From WHTX01 sp038255145 (lineage in GTDB: Bacteria; Actinomycetota; Acidimicrobiia; Acidimicrobiales; CAIXPF01), in the NCBI GenBank assembly GCA_038255145.1, contig JBBSLP010000021.1:1-64000 (forward strand): a stretch of DNA of 64,000 bases, in the 5' to 3' direction. Made by a program: the position numbers and the translations under genes. Below are positions 17,620 through 26,632 of the stretch, piece after piece. Each line of letters begins with the position of its first letter. The first letter of the stretch is position 1. The notes beneath the pieces were generated by a model. It was not told the DNA's origin and did not search any database. It saw only the letters and a list, made by a program, of their open reading frames with translations.

Positions 17620-18373
17620 CCACCACCGCCACCGACATCTCCCACATCGCCCGGATCGGCCGCGACGAGGCCTACGCCATCGCCGCCGTCGAGAACCGCA
17701 AGCTCGGCCAGCAGCTGCGCACGTTCGACGCCGACGACTGGACCAAGTCCACCGACTGCACCCTGTGGGACGTGCACGCGTGGCCGCCCACCTGATCGGC
17801 GCCGCCGCCGGGCAGGCCTCACCCCGCGAGTTCGTGCGCCAGATCCGCGCCGGTCGACCGCTGCGGATCGAGATCGGCGGGCAGTTCTGGTGGGACGGCA
17901 TGAACGAGGTGCAGGTGCGCGAACGCGCCACCCGCACCCCCGAGGAGCTCATCGTCGAGTGGGACACGACCTCGGCCCGCGCCCTGGCGGCCCGTCGTCG
18001 CCTGCCCCGGCCCATCGCCCGGTTACCCCTGCTCAAGCTCCCCCCACCCGTCGACCGCCAGCCCCTGTCCTATCTGTTCGACCTGGGTTTCACCCGCGAC
18101 GTGTGGGCGCACCGCATCGACCTGGCCATGGCCACCGGACGCCCCTTGGACGCCGAGCCCGACCACGACGGTCGCCTGCTGGCCGACCTGGTCGCCGAGT
18201 GGGCCGCCACCCACGGCCAGCCGTTCACCCTCGAGCTCACCGGGCCCCTGGCCGTCACGTTCGTGCAGGGCTCCGGTGGCGAGACGGTGCACATGGACGC
18301 CATCGAGCTCGTCCGCGTCCTGGCCGAACGGGTGCCCGGCGAAGGCGTGCTCGCCCACACCCTGCCGCTCTAG
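17616..18373 (+). pseudogene. Frameshifted maleylpyruvate-isomerase-family gene (TIGR03083)
   Basis: Starting at ATG 17616 (ATGA overlap with tetR), the product reads into LWDVHA, then a stop follows within a few codons. The downstream part VAAHLIGAAAGQ to the end at 18373 continues the same protein one frame back. Joining them by inserting one base near 17778-17780 restores a protein of about 252 residues with the mycothiol-dependent isomerase N-terminal domain (DWTKSTDCTLWDVHAVAAHL). Single-base loss may be real or a sequencing error. Intact relatives act on mycothiol adducts or metal-dependent DinB-fold chemistry. Confidence 0.75.
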
Positions 18374-18382
18374 GAGCAGGAC

Positions 18383-18427
18383 ATGGACAGCAGGACGATG
18401 GACAGCAGGACGATGGACAGCAAGGTG
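18383..18427 (+). repeat. 15-bp tandem repeat carrying start codons
   Basis: ATGGACAGCAGGACG occurs at 18383 and 18398, with an imperfect third copy at 18413. Each copy begins with an in-frame ATG and encodes MDSRT, so the next gene has three stacked possible starts. Confidence 0.8.
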
Positions 18428-19711
18428 GACGGGAGGACGATGGAACGAGTGTGGGTGGAGACGGAGTCGGGACGGGTGGCGGTGCGTCGGGCTGGAGGTC
18501 GCCGACGGCGCCTGAGCGGCTTGGCCCTGTCGGGCCTGGTGCTGGCTTCGGTGAGCTGCAGCGCCGGGCCCGGGTCCTGGGGTGCGACCCCGCCGACGTC
18601 CGACGGCGGCTCGTCGGAGGAGACGACCACGACGGTGGCCGGGGCGCCGGGTGGGAGCGCGACGCCGGTCGACGAGGCGACGGCCGTCCGCTTCCAGGCC
18701 GCCCTCGACGACACCCGGGCCGCGCTCGGCTTCCCCGGCGTCGTGGCCGGGGTGTGGTCGCCTGGCGGCAGCTGGGTCTCCAGCTCGGGGACCCGGGGCG
18801 AGGGCATGGACGAGGCGGCCACGGCCGGCGACCACACCCGGGTCGGCAGCCTCACCAAGACCATGACCGCCACCGTGGTCCTGCAGCTGGTCGAGGAGGG
18901 GAAGCTGTCCCTCGACGACGTCATCGGCACGTACGTGGCCGGCATGCCCAACGGTGAGGTGGCCACGCTGGCCCAGTTGCTCGACATGACGGCCGGCATC
19001 CCCACCTACACGGCCAGCGACGAGTTCCAGGCCCAGTTGTTCGCCGACCCCGAGCGGCAGTGGACCCCCGAGGAGCTGCTGGCCTTCGTGGCCGACACCC
19101 CGGCCGACTTCGCCCCCGGTGAGGGGTGGTCGTACTCGAACACGAACTACGTGCTCCTGGGCCTGGTGATCGAGCAGGTCACCGGGCAGCCCATCGCCGA
19201 CGTGTTCCAGGAGCGCCTGTTCGGCCCCCTGGGCATGGTCGACACGACGTTCCCCACGGGGACCGCGGCCATCGCCGAGCCCGCCCTGCACGGCGTGACC
19301 GGGCAGGGCCAGCCCGACGGCCAGACCACCGACGCCACGGGGTGGAGCCCGTCCGAGGCGTTCACCGCCGGCGAGGTCGTCTCCACCCTCGACGACCTGA
19401 AGCTGTGGGCCGACGCCCTGTTCACCGGTGAGGGCATCCTCAGCCCCGAGATGCAGCAGCAGCGGCGGGACTCGATCGTGTTCGGCCTGCCCCCGCTCAC
19501 GGCCACGTCGGGCTACGGCTACGGCATCGGCGACCGCGGTGGCTGGTGGGGCCACACCGGCGAGATCCCCGGCTACACCACCGTGCTCATGCACAGCTAC
19601 GAGCTGGACACCACCATCATCGTGGTCACCAACAGCGACGTCGTCGCCGGTCAGGGGGCTCCGACGCCCGCCGGGGCCGTGTTCGCCGCCCTGGTGGGCG
19701 CCCTCGGCTGA
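18383..19711 (+). CDS. Exported serine hydrolase, class C beta-lactamase/DD-peptidase family
   Basis: The protein (442 residues from the first ATG) has the S12/class C fold: SLTK as the catalytic SxxK after HTRVG, YSN in WSYSNTNYVLLG, and HTGE in place of KTG. A hydrophobic segment around residues 42-58 ending in SVSC suggests an export signal, possibly lipoprotein, although the lipobox is imperfect. AGGAG lies 6 nt before ATG 18383, favouring that start, but repeated ATGs at 18398, 18413 and 18440 are alternatives. Likely roles are peptidoglycan carboxypeptidase or esterase. Confidence 0.82.
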   Translation: MDSRTMDSRTMDSKVDGRTMERVWVETESGRVAVRRAGGRRRRLSGLALSGLVLASVSCSAGPGSWGATPPTSDGGSSEETTTTVAGAPGGSATPVDEATAVRFQAALDDTRAALGFPGVVAGVWSPGGSWVSSSGTRGEGMDEAATAGDHTRVGSLTKTMTATVVLQLVEEGKLSLDDVIGTYVAGMPNGEVATLAQLLDMTAGIPTYTASDEFQAQLFADPERQWTPEELLAFVADTPADFAPGEGWSYSNTNYVLLGLVIEQVTGQPIADVFQERLFGPLGMVDTTFPTGTAAIAEPALHGVTGQGQPDGQTTDATGWSPSEAFTAGEVVSTLDDLKLWADALFTGEGILSPEMQQQRRDSIVFGLPPLTATSGYGYGIGDRGGWWGHTGEIPGYTTVLMHSYELDTTIIVVTNSDVVAGQGAPTPAGAVFAALVGALG

Positions 19712-19753
19712 CGAGGCCGGCCGGCACGGGGATCGTCCCCGTGCCGGCGCGCC

Positions 19754-19759
19754 TAGGGT
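19754..19759 (+). promoter_or_regulatory. -10 box TAGGGT of the LigD-polymerase gene
   Basis: TAGGGT ends 7 nt before GTG 19767, the same geometry as gltX; leaderless. Confidence 0.5.
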
Positions 19760-19766
19760 CGTGCCC

Positions 19767-20753
19767 GTGGCCAAGGCGCCGGCGGTCGAGCTCGTGGTGG
19801 GGGAGCGCACGGTCAGGATCTCCAACCCCGACCGGGTGTACTTCCCGGCCACGGGGGCCACCAAGCTCGACCTGGTGGAGTACTACCTGGCCGTGGGTCC
19901 GGGCATCGTCAACGCCCTGCGCGAGCGGCCGACCATGCTCCACCGCTTCCCCAAGGGGGTCAGCGGCGACAAGGTCCACCAGAAGCGGGTGCCCGGCGGG
20001 GCCCCGCCGTGGCTGGAGACCGTGCGGATCACCTTCCCCCGCTACGGCCAGCACGCCGACGAGCTGTGCGTGACCGAGCTGGCCGCGGTCATCTGGGCCG
20101 TGCAGATGTCCACCGTCGAGTTCCACCCCTGGAACTCGCGCCGGGCCGACGTCGAGCAGCCCGACGAGTGGCGCATCGACCTCGACCCCATGCCCGAGTG
20201 CCCGCCGGCCAACGTGCGCACGGTCGCCGGCGTGGTCCACGAGGTGCTCGACGAGCTCGGCGCCGTGGGTTGGCCCAAGACCTCGGGCGGCAAGGGCCTG
20301 CACGTCTACGTCCGGATCGCCCCCGACCACGGCTTCAAGGACGTGCGCCGGGCGGCCCTGGCCTTCGCCCGTGAGGTCGAGCGACGGGTCCCCGACCTGG
20401 TCACGACCACGTGGTGGCGCAAGGACCGCGATCCTGCCGCCATGTTCGTCGACTACAACCAGAACGCACGCGACCACACCATGGCGTCGGCCTACTCGGT
20501 GCGGGGCGGCCCCGAGGGGCGGGTCTCGACCCCCATCACCTGGGACGAGATCGACGTGGTCGAGTCGGCTGACTTCACCATGGCCACCGTGCCCGCCCGC
20601 TTCGCCCAGCTCGGCGACCTCCACGCCGGCATCGACGGGGCCGTCTTCGCCATCGACCCTCTGCTCGAGTGGGCCGACCGCGACGAGCACGCCGGCGTCG
20701 AGGACCCCGGACTGCCCGACGACGAGGGCGCCGACGCCCCCGAGCGGGGCTGA
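19767..20753 (+). CDS. LigD-type polymerase/primase domain protein
   Basis: This 328-residue stand-alone protein matches the polymerase (archaeo-eukaryotic primase) domain of LigD, which fills ends during Ku-dependent non-homologous end joining. Visible motifs are RISNPDRVYFP, TMLHRFPKGVSG, the catalytic DLD in WRIDLDPMPE, SGGKGLHVYV, and DYNQNARDHTMASAYSVR. No ligase or phosphoesterase domain is attached and no ku or lig gene is nearby. GTG 19767 is preferred over 19761 because of the -10 spacing. Its stop lies 3 nt from the end of the converging CoA transferase. Confidence 0.88.
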   Translation: MAKAPAVELVVGERTVRISNPDRVYFPATGATKLDLVEYYLAVGPGIVNALRERPTMLHRFPKGVSGDKVHQKRVPGGAPPWLETVRITFPRYGQHADELCVTELAAVIWAVQMSTVEFHPWNSRRADVEQPDEWRIDLDPMPECPPANVRTVAGVVHEVLDELGAVGWPKTSGGKGLHVYVRIAPDHGFKDVRRAALAFAREVERRVPDLVTTTWWRKDRDPAAMFVDYNQNARDHTMASAYSVRGGPEGRVSTPITWDEIDVVESADFTMATVPARFAQLGDLHAGIDGAVFAIDPLLEWADRDEHAGVEDPGLPDDEGADAPERG

Positions 20754-20756
20754 CCC

Positions 20757-23174
20757 TCAGCGGTTGGGCTCACCGCCCAGGGCGGCCGAGGCCCGCAGGG
20801 CGGCGATGCGCTCGGGCCCGTAACCGAGCAGGTCAGCGAGCACGGCGTCGGTGTGCTGGCCCATGGTGGGGACGTGGCTGGGTCGGGGTGGGGTGCGGGT
20901 CAGCTCGATCCGGGTGCGCTCGACGAGGCGGTCGGGTCGGCCCTGGTGGGTGACGGTGACGACGTGGTCGAGGTGGGTCAGCTGGGCGTCCTCGGGGAAG
21001 CCGGCGTGCACCACGGCGTGGGCGGGCACGCCCACGGCCTGGAGCTCGGCCTCGGCCTGCGCCGGGGCCCGACCGCAGGTCCACGCGGTGATGGCGGCGT
21101 CGATCTCGGCCCCTCGGACCCGTCGGCCGTCCACGGTGGCCAGGTCGGGGTCCTCGCCCAGGTCGGGGCGGCCCATGGCCCACGTCAGGGCCTGCCAGTC
21201 GTGCTCGTCGCGCACGGCGATGGCCACCCACTCGTCGTCGCCGTCGGCCCCGAATATGCCGTGGGGGGCCATGGTCGGGTCGTCGTTGCCCAGGCGGTCC
21301 CAGTCGGTGCCGTTGAGCTGGTGGTCGACCAGGGCCGGGGTCATGTAGTGCAACGACGCCTCGATCTGGGACTGGTCGAGGTACACGCCCTCACCGGTGC
21401 GGCGGCGGTGCTCGAGGGCGGCCAGCAGGGCGGCCGTGCTGATGCGGGGGGAGCAGGCGTCGGTGTAGGCGCCGTAGGGACCGGAGGGGGGCTGGTCGGG
21501 CCAGCCCGTGGGCTGGACCATGCCGCCGATGGCCGCTCCCATGGTGCCGTAACCGGCCACCAGCGCGTAGGGCCCGCTCTGCCCGAACAGGCACGAGCTC
21601 AACATGATGAGGTCGGGCTTGACCTTCTTCAGCGACGCGTGGTCGAGCCCCCACGCCTTCATGGCCTTGGGTGAGAACGACTCGGTCACGATGTCGGCCC
21701 ACTGCACCAGGTCGAGGAGCACCGCCCTGGCCTCGGGGTTGTTGGGGTCGAGGGTGATGCTCAGCTTGCCGGCGTTGATGGCGCCGAAGGCGGCCGACGT
21801 CTCCCGGCCCGCCTTGCCGTCGTAGTAGGGGGCGAGCAGGCGAACGGTGTCGATCCGGGCCGCGTTCTCCACCCGCACCACGGTGGCCCCGTACTGGGCC
21901 AGCACCCCCGTCGAGCTGGGCCCGGCCATCACCCACATCATGTCCAGCACCGTCACCCCGGCCAGCGGCGCGTCAGCCGCGTCGTCGTCGACCGCGGGTC
22001 GGGGCCCGGGACGGACGGCGGGCTGGCGGACCTCGGCCAACACCTCGTCGGTGTGCTGGCCCACCACGGGGGCGGCGGTCGACGCCTGGGCCGGGCGGGG
22101 GGCGCCCCGCACGAGGTGGCCGGGGAGGCGCAACCGGGCACCACTGGCCGTGGCCTCCTCGGACCAGAAGTCGCGCTCGGCCAGTTGCGGGCTGTCGAGC
22201 GAGTCGGCGAACGTGGACACGGGCACGAGCAGCAGGCGACGGTCGAGGGCCGCAGCCATGAGGTCGGCCTTGGTGCGGGCGGCCAGGAAGGCGGCCACGG
22301 CGTCGACCAGGCGCGCCATGTCGGTGTTGGGCTGCTCGCCGCCGCGCACGGCGCGGACGTGCACGACCCAGTCCGTCGTGGCCAGGTCGTCGTCGATGGC
22401 ACCCTCCTCGACCATGAAGGCGATGAGGCGTTGGAGGAAGGGTCGGTTGACCCCGTCGAGGGCCAGGGTCAGGGACACGAAGCCGTCGGCGCACGGCCAC
22501 ACGAAGGGGAACGTCACCCCGCTCATCTCGAAGCCGCTGCCGCTGCGACGCACCCGCTTGTGACCGATGCGCTCGGCCTGGGTCAGGAAGAACGACGTCA
22601 GGTTCTTGGCCCGCTGGGCCGACACCTCGACCCGCTGGCCCCGACCCGACCGGCGGGCCTCGGCCAGGGCGATGAGGGTGCCGCCGGCGGCCTCGGCCCC
22701 GGCATGGGCGAAGGCGGTCGTGCCCGAGGTGCGCAACGGGGGCCGGTCGGCGGGCCCACACAGGTCCACCGCCCCCGAGGCCGCCTGCACGATGAGGTCG
22801 GTGGCCGCGTAGCCCGCCTTGGGCCCGTGGGAGCCGAAGGCGGTGATGGACACCCACACCAGGGCCGGGTTGAGCTCGGACAGCTGGTCGTAGCCCAGGC
22901 CCCGGGCCTCCCAGGTGCCGGGATCGGCCGATTCGACGAGGGCGTCGGCGCTGCGCACCAGGTCGAGGAACCGCTGGCGGTCCGCCAGGTCGTCGAGGTC
23001 GAGGGCCACGCTGCGGCTGCCGCCCGTGTAGGCCAGCCAGGTGGTCGAACGCTCGGTGTCGGCGGCGCCGGGTGGTTCGACGTGCACGACGTCGGCGCCG
23101 AGTTGGCCGAGCACGTGGCCGCAGAACAGGCCGCGCTCGTCGGACAGATCGAGCACGCGGTAACAGGACAGCAT
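20757..23174 (-). CDS. Double-headed CaiB/BaiF (class III) CoA transferase
   Basis: The 805-residue protein consists of two full class III CoA-transferase units in one chain: residues 1 to about 380 and about 405-805, each ending in a GQHTD motif. The second unit keeps an aspartate in AYTDACSPRI where the family's acyl-anhydride Asp sits. The equivalent segment of the first (AFAHAGAEAAGG) has no Asp, so it may be structural. Such enzymes move CoA between carboxylic acids. ATG 23174 was chosen (the frame is open far upstream) because the fold starts there and GGGGGG lies just before. Confidence 0.85.
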   Translation of the reverse strand: MLSCYRVLDLSDERGLFCGHVLGQLGADVVHVEPPGAADTERSTTWLAYTGGSRSVALDLDDLADRQRFLDLVRSADALVESADPGTWEARGLGYDQLSELNPALVWVSITAFGSHGPKAGYAATDLIVQAASGAVDLCGPADRPPLRTSGTTAFAHAGAEAAGGTLIALAEARRSGRGQRVEVSAQRAKNLTSFFLTQAERIGHKRVRRSGSGFEMSGVTFPFVWPCADGFVSLTLALDGVNRPFLQRLIAFMVEEGAIDDDLATTDWVVHVRAVRGGEQPNTDMARLVDAVAAFLAARTKADLMAAALDRRLLLVPVSTFADSLDSPQLAERDFWSEEATASGARLRLPGHLVRGAPRPAQASTAAPVVGQHTDEVLAEVRQPAVRPGPRPAVDDDAADAPLAGVTVLDMMWVMAGPSSTGVLAQYGATVVRVENAARIDTVRLLAPYYDGKAGRETSAAFGAINAGKLSITLDPNNPEARAVLLDLVQWADIVTESFSPKAMKAWGLDHASLKKVKPDLIMLSSCLFGQSGPYALVAGYGTMGAAIGGMVQPTGWPDQPPSGPYGAYTDACSPRISTAALLAALEHRRRTGEGVYLDQSQIEASLHYMTPALVDHQLNGTDWDRLGNDDPTMAPHGIFGADGDDEWVAIAVRDEHDWQALTWAMGRPDLGEDPDLATVDGRRVRGAEIDAAITAWTCGRAPAQAEAELQAVGVPAHAVVHAGFPEDAQLTHLDHVVTVTHQGRPDRLVERTRIELTRTPPRPSHVPTMGQHTDAVLADLLGYGPERIAALRASAALGGEPNR

Positions 23175-23278
23175 GGCGGCAACCCCCCGGTGCCTGGCGG
23201 CCCCCACCCCCAGGCGCTCCGCAGCGTAGGTCGCCCCGCGCCCCGCCGCTCCGGTGCCGGCACGCAGATCGATCCTCC

Positions 23279-23295
23279 TACTGTGGTAGTACAGT
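23279..23295 (+). promoter_or_regulatory. Promoter and operator-like repeats of the vapBC-like pair
   Basis: TACT-N5-AGTA (23279-23291) and CTGT-N6-ACAG (23281-23294) overlap a TACAGT -10 box (23290-23295) that ends 6 nt before the antitoxin GTG. Autorepression by the antitoxin, usual in this class, is inferred. Confidence 0.55.
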
Positions 23296-23301
23296 TCGGC
23301 T

Positions 23302-23568
23302 GTGCCCCGCGGCAACCCGTCACCGAAGCTGGCCATCACCGTTGATCCTGAGGTCCACAACGGCATCGTGCGGGCTGCCCAGGAGGATGGCGTCAGCGTC
23401 TCGGCCTGGTTGACCGAGGCCGCCCGTCGTGCGTTGCTCATCAGGGACGGGCTCGCCGCCGTCGCCGAGTGGGAGGTGGAAGCGGGGCCGCTGACCGCCG
23501 CCGAGCGGGCCGCGGCGCGACGGGCGGTCGCCGAAGAGATGGCCGCTCGCGTCCGGCGCACGGCGTGA
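23302..23568 (+). CDS. VapB-like antitoxin
   Basis: The 88-residue protein begins with a short strand and two helices compatible with a ribbon-helix-helix fold (KLAITVDPEVHNGIVRAAQEDGVSVSAWLTEAARRAL, described by positions 9-44), then an acidic, Ala-rich tail able to wrap a toxin. It overlaps the downstream PIN-domain gene by 4 bp (GTGA), the usual toxin-antitoxin coupling. The start follows a leaderless-type promoter. Confidence 0.75.
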   Translation: MPRGNPSPKLAITVDPEVHNGIVRAAQEDGVSVSAWLTEAARRALLIRDGLAAVAEWEVEAGPLTAAERAAARRAVAEEMAARVRRTA

Positions 23569-23942
23569 CCATCGTCTACGACGCTGGAGCGCTGATCGCC
23601 GCAGATCGCAGCGACCGCCGCACCTGGGCCCAGCACGAGGCCAGGCTCGAGGCGGGGATCGTGCCGTTGACCACCGCTCCGGTCGTCGCCCAGGCCAGCT
23701 GCTCCACCCGACAGGTGTTGTTGCGCCGGTTCCTGCGGGGGTGCGACATCGTCGAGTTCGGTCGGGCCGACGCCCACGATGTCGGCGCGCTGCTGGCCCG
23801 GGCAGGGACCTCCGACGTCGTCGATGCCCACGTCGTACTCACCGCTGCCCACCACCGGCGCGCCGTGCTCACCGGCGATCCCGACGATCTCCGGCTGCTG
23901 TCCCAGCACCTGCCCCGACCGATCGACGTGCGCACCGTGTGA
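23565..23942 (+). CDS. VapC-like PIN-domain toxin
   Basis: The 125-residue protein has a PIN ribonuclease fold: an aspartate in the first strand (IVYDAGALIA), later Asp in SDVVDAHVVLTA, and Asp in LTGDPDDLRLL. The conserved glutamate usually found near residue 40-50 appears as glutamine (VVAQAS), so one metal ligand may be changed. VapC toxins cleave tRNA or rRNA. GTG 23565 overlaps the antitoxin stop. Confidence 0.75.
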   Translation: MTIVYDAGALIAADRSDRRTWAQHEARLEAGIVPLTTAPVVAQASCSTRQVLLRRFLRGCDIVEFGRADAHDVGALLARAGTSDVVDAHVVLTAAHHRRAVLTGDPDDLRLLSQHLPRPIDVRTV

Positions 23943-23975
23943 CCAGCCCGCTCTCGGGCCACGAATGGGCGCCGC

Positions 23976-24437
23976 CTACGAGGGGACCGCAGCCCGGCGG
24001 CGTTCGACGGCGGCCTTGATGTTGGCCAGGCAGACGGCAGCTTCGTCGTCGATGCGGGCCACGACCTCGTCTGTCGGGGCCTTGGGGCGGGCGGGGTTGA
24101 CGATCGTGCGGGTGTAGCGGGTGCCCGTCGGCGTCGCCACACAGGTGTAGCGGGCCTCTATGCGGCCGATGAAGGTGGTCTCGGTCCACGCCTCCCAGCT
24201 CGTGGGGTGCTCCCGCCCGCTGACGTGCCAGTCGAGCTGGACCTCGCCCCGGCTGGTGCCCCAACGCTCGGTGAAGCGCTCACCGGCCTGCAACGGGCGG
24301 TCGGGGCTGTCGATGTCGTGGGTGGCCGGCATCCACTCCCGCCACGTCTGGGGGTTGGACACGTAGTCGAGCACCTCGGCCGGAGCGGCCTCGATCTCGA
24401 TGTCGTGGCTGCGTTCGAAGCGCACCGTCTCGCTCAC
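23976..24437 (-). CDS. SRPBCC (START-like) family protein
   Basis: The 153-residue protein matches polyketide-cyclase/SRPBCC hydrophobic-pocket proteins: FERSHDIEIEAAPAEVLDYVSNPQTWREWMP at the start, then beta strands and a long C-terminal helix (residues about 120-147). GTG 24437 follows GGAGG by 7-8 nt. It is 53 nt downstream of an LLM gene on the same strand, likely one transcript. Ligand unknown. Confidence 0.78.
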   Translation of the reverse strand: MSETVRFERSHDIEIEAAPAEVLDYVSNPQTWREWMPATHDIDSPDRPLQAGERFTERWGTSRGEVQLDWHVSGREHPTSWEAWTETTFIGRIEARYTCVATPTGTRYTRTIVNPARPKAPTDEVVARIDDEAAVCLANIKAAVERRRAAVPS

Positions 24438-24451
24438 CGCTCCACCTCCGT

Positions 24452-24480
24452 CATCAGGGCAGGCATCATCAGGGCAGGCA
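24452..24480. repeat. 15-bp direct repeat, two copies
   Basis: CATCAGGGCAGGCA occurs at 24452 and 24467 with period 15, between the LLM stop and the SRPBCC start. Confidence 0.8.
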
Positions 24481-24490
24481 CTCGCTGAGG

Positions 24491-25516
24491 TCAGGCCAAC
24501 GCCGCTCGCACCCGGGGCACGACCTCGAGGGCGAAGCGCTCGAGCGACGCGTTCATGGCCGAGGGCGGCAGACCCGGCGGCCCGCCCCAGGTCACCACAT
24601 CGGTCAGGCCGTGGTCGCCCATCAATGTGGTCAGCTCGGCCACGCAGTGGTCGACGTCGCCCACCGTCCACTGCAGCGGGTTCAGGGGGATGGGCACCCG
24701 GGGCCCGTCACCCCGGCCCATGTTGTCGGCGGCCGACTTGATCAGCCCCACGTACACCTGGCGCCGGTAGCGCTCGGCCGCCTGCACGGGGGGCCAGTCC
24801 CGCTCGACGTCGTCGGTGACGAACACGCCGCGGATCACGCCCACCCGCTTGGCCGCGGGGTTGCGACCGTCGGCCCGCAGCCGCTCCTGCCAGGGGTCGA
24901 GCACCACGTCCCGAGCGCCCTGGGGCAGCAGGTGGGTGTCGAAGCGGGCGGCCCGCTCGGCCCCGGCCCGGCTGGTGGCGGCCACCCACAGCGGTGGCCC
25001 GCCGGGCTGCACGGGGTCGGGGGTGACCCGCAGGTCCCGGAACGACCAGCGCTTGCCCTCGAAGGTGAAGGCCTCGCCCGACCACGCCAGGCGCAGGATC
25101 TCGAGGGCCTCCTCGGTCAGCGACACCCGCCGCGACCGGGGGATGCCGAAACCGTCGAACTCGTGGGCGGCGTAGCCCATGCCCGCACCGAGCTCCATGC
25201 GCCCGTTCGAGATGTTGTCGAGGATGGCCAGGTCCTCCGCCAGCCGCACCGGGTGGCGGAAGGGCATGAGGCAGATGTCGGTGGAGAAGCGCATGGTCGT
25301 CGTGCGGGCCGCGGCCGCCGCGGCCACGGGCACGAAGTTGGGCAGGTAGCCGTCGTCGATGAAGTGGTGCTCGGTGAACCAGCAGAGGTCCAGGCCCCAC
25401 TGCTCGGCCAGCTCGATCTGCTCGAAGGTCTCGGCGTAGACCCGGGGCATGGGCACGTCGCTGCCCGGGGGGCAACGGAAGTCGTGCACGACGCCGAAGC
25501 GGAGGGGGAGACCCAT
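24491..25516 (-). CDS. LLM class flavin-dependent oxidoreductase
   Basis: The 341-residue luciferase-like protein shows LRFGVVHDFRCP, DLCWFTEHHFIDDGYLPN, ILDNISNGRMELGAGMGY and GGPPLWVAATS, the pattern of alkanal monooxygenase-like actinobacterial enzymes. Cofactor (FMN or F420) cannot be decided by eye. ATG 25516 is 7 nt after a TACGGT box and no ribosome site is present. The SRPBCC gene follows on the same strand. Confidence 0.85.
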   Translation of the reverse strand: MGLPLRFGVVHDFRCPPGSDVPMPRVYAETFEQIELAEQWGLDLCWFTEHHFIDDGYLPNFVPVAAAAAARTTTMRFSTDICLMPFRHPVRLAEDLAILDNISNGRMELGAGMGYAAHEFDGFGIPRSRRVSLTEEALEILRLAWSGEAFTFEGKRWSFRDLRVTPDPVQPGGPPLWVAATSRAGAERAARFDTHLLPQGARDVVLDPWQERLRADGRNPAAKRVGVIRGVFVTDDVERDWPPVQAAERYRRQVYVGLIKSAADNMGRGDGPRVPIPLNPLQWTVGDVDHCVAELTTLMGDHGLTDVVTWGGPPGLPPSAMNASLERFALEVVPRVRAALA

Positions 25517-25523
25517 CGACGTG

Positions 25524-25529
25524 ACCGTA
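25524..25529 (-). promoter_or_regulatory. -10 box TACGGT of the LLM gene
   Basis: On the minus strand TACGGT ends 7 nt before ATG 25516; leaderless. Confidence 0.5.
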
Positions 25530-25581
25530 GTCCCACCCCGGTGCGACCGTCCGAGGATGGCGGCCGACGGCAGCGGCGTCG

Positions 25582-26537
25582 ATGATCGCGACCATGACCC
25601 CGGGATCGCACCAGGACGCCATGGCGGTGTTGGCCGAGTTGGCCCGGGGGGAGGTCTCGGCCACCGAGGTGGTGACCGAGCGGCTGGCCGCCCTGCACGA
25701 GCTGCACGGGCGCACCGGTGCCGTGGCCGCCTTCGACGACGATCGGGCCAGGGCCGATGCCGCCGAGCTCGACCGGGCCTTCATCGAGCGGGGCCCCGTC
25801 GGCCCCTTCCACGGGTTGCCCGTCACCATCAAGGACTGGATCGACGTCGAGGGCTTCCCCTGCGAGGGCCTGACCTCCCCGCCCGTGGGCCGCCGTCCCT
25901 CGGCCGACGCCACCGCCGTGGCCCGGTTGCGCGCCGCCGGCGTGGTGGTGCTGGCCAAGACCCACGCCTGGGGTCCCACCGACCCCGGGCACCGGGTGCG
26001 GCACCCGCTCGACCCCGACCGCACCCCTGGCGGGTCGAGCACCGGCGAAGGGGTGGCCGTGGCCAGCGGTGTCTCCCCCCTGGGACTGGGCAGCGATTCG
26101 GGCGGCAGCATCCGCCTGCCGGCGGCGTGGTGCGGTACCTACGGCTTCAAGCCCACCGCCGGGCTGGTGCCCACCACCGGGCACTTCCCCCGGGTCGGAC
26201 CGCTGGGCGACGGCCGCACCCAGATCGGTCCCCTGTGCCGCGACCTCGACCTCGTCGACCTGGTCCTGGCCGTGATCGCCGGGCCCGACGGTCACGACCC
26301 CGGTGTGGTCCCCGTGCCCCGGCGCCGCGCACCCGAGGCCGACCTGTCCGGGGCCAGCTTCGCCGTGGTCCTCGGTGAGGGCGGCTGGTGGCCGACGCCG
26401 GCGGTGGCCTGTCGGTGCCCGCCGGGCTCGACGAGGAGGGCCTGCCCGTGGCCGTCCAACTTGTCGCTCGGCGCTGGGAGGACCACCGGGTGCTGGCGGC
26501 AGCGGCCCTCCTGTCCACCGGGGCGGGCCCACCCTAG
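25582..26537 (+). pseudogene. Amidase with internal deletion and frameshift
   Basis: Residues 1 to about 275 are a normal amidase-signature N-terminus: GLPVTIKDWID with the catalytic Lys, TPGGSSTGEG and the serine-rich GSDSGGSIRLPAAW. After about 26405 the frame changes and jumps straight to a C-terminal tail (LSVPAGLDEEGLPVAVQLV ... TAG at 26535). Intact amidases are 450-490 residues, so roughly 100-150 residues in the middle are gone. The original frame runs on to 26544 as nonsense. Start is ATG 25582 or 25594. Confidence 0.8.
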
Positions 26538-26632
26538 GAGGTGACACCTCCGAGGCCCAGCTCGGCCCATCGCCGCCAGACGCGGCGCGACGTCGCCCGG
26601 AGACGGTCGGCGCGGGTGGTGACGGTGGCGGG

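Noticed and set aside
17770..17785. Programmed frameshift in the maleylpyruvate-isomerase-like gene
   Set aside because: No slippery heptamer or downstream pseudoknot is evident; one missing base explains it.
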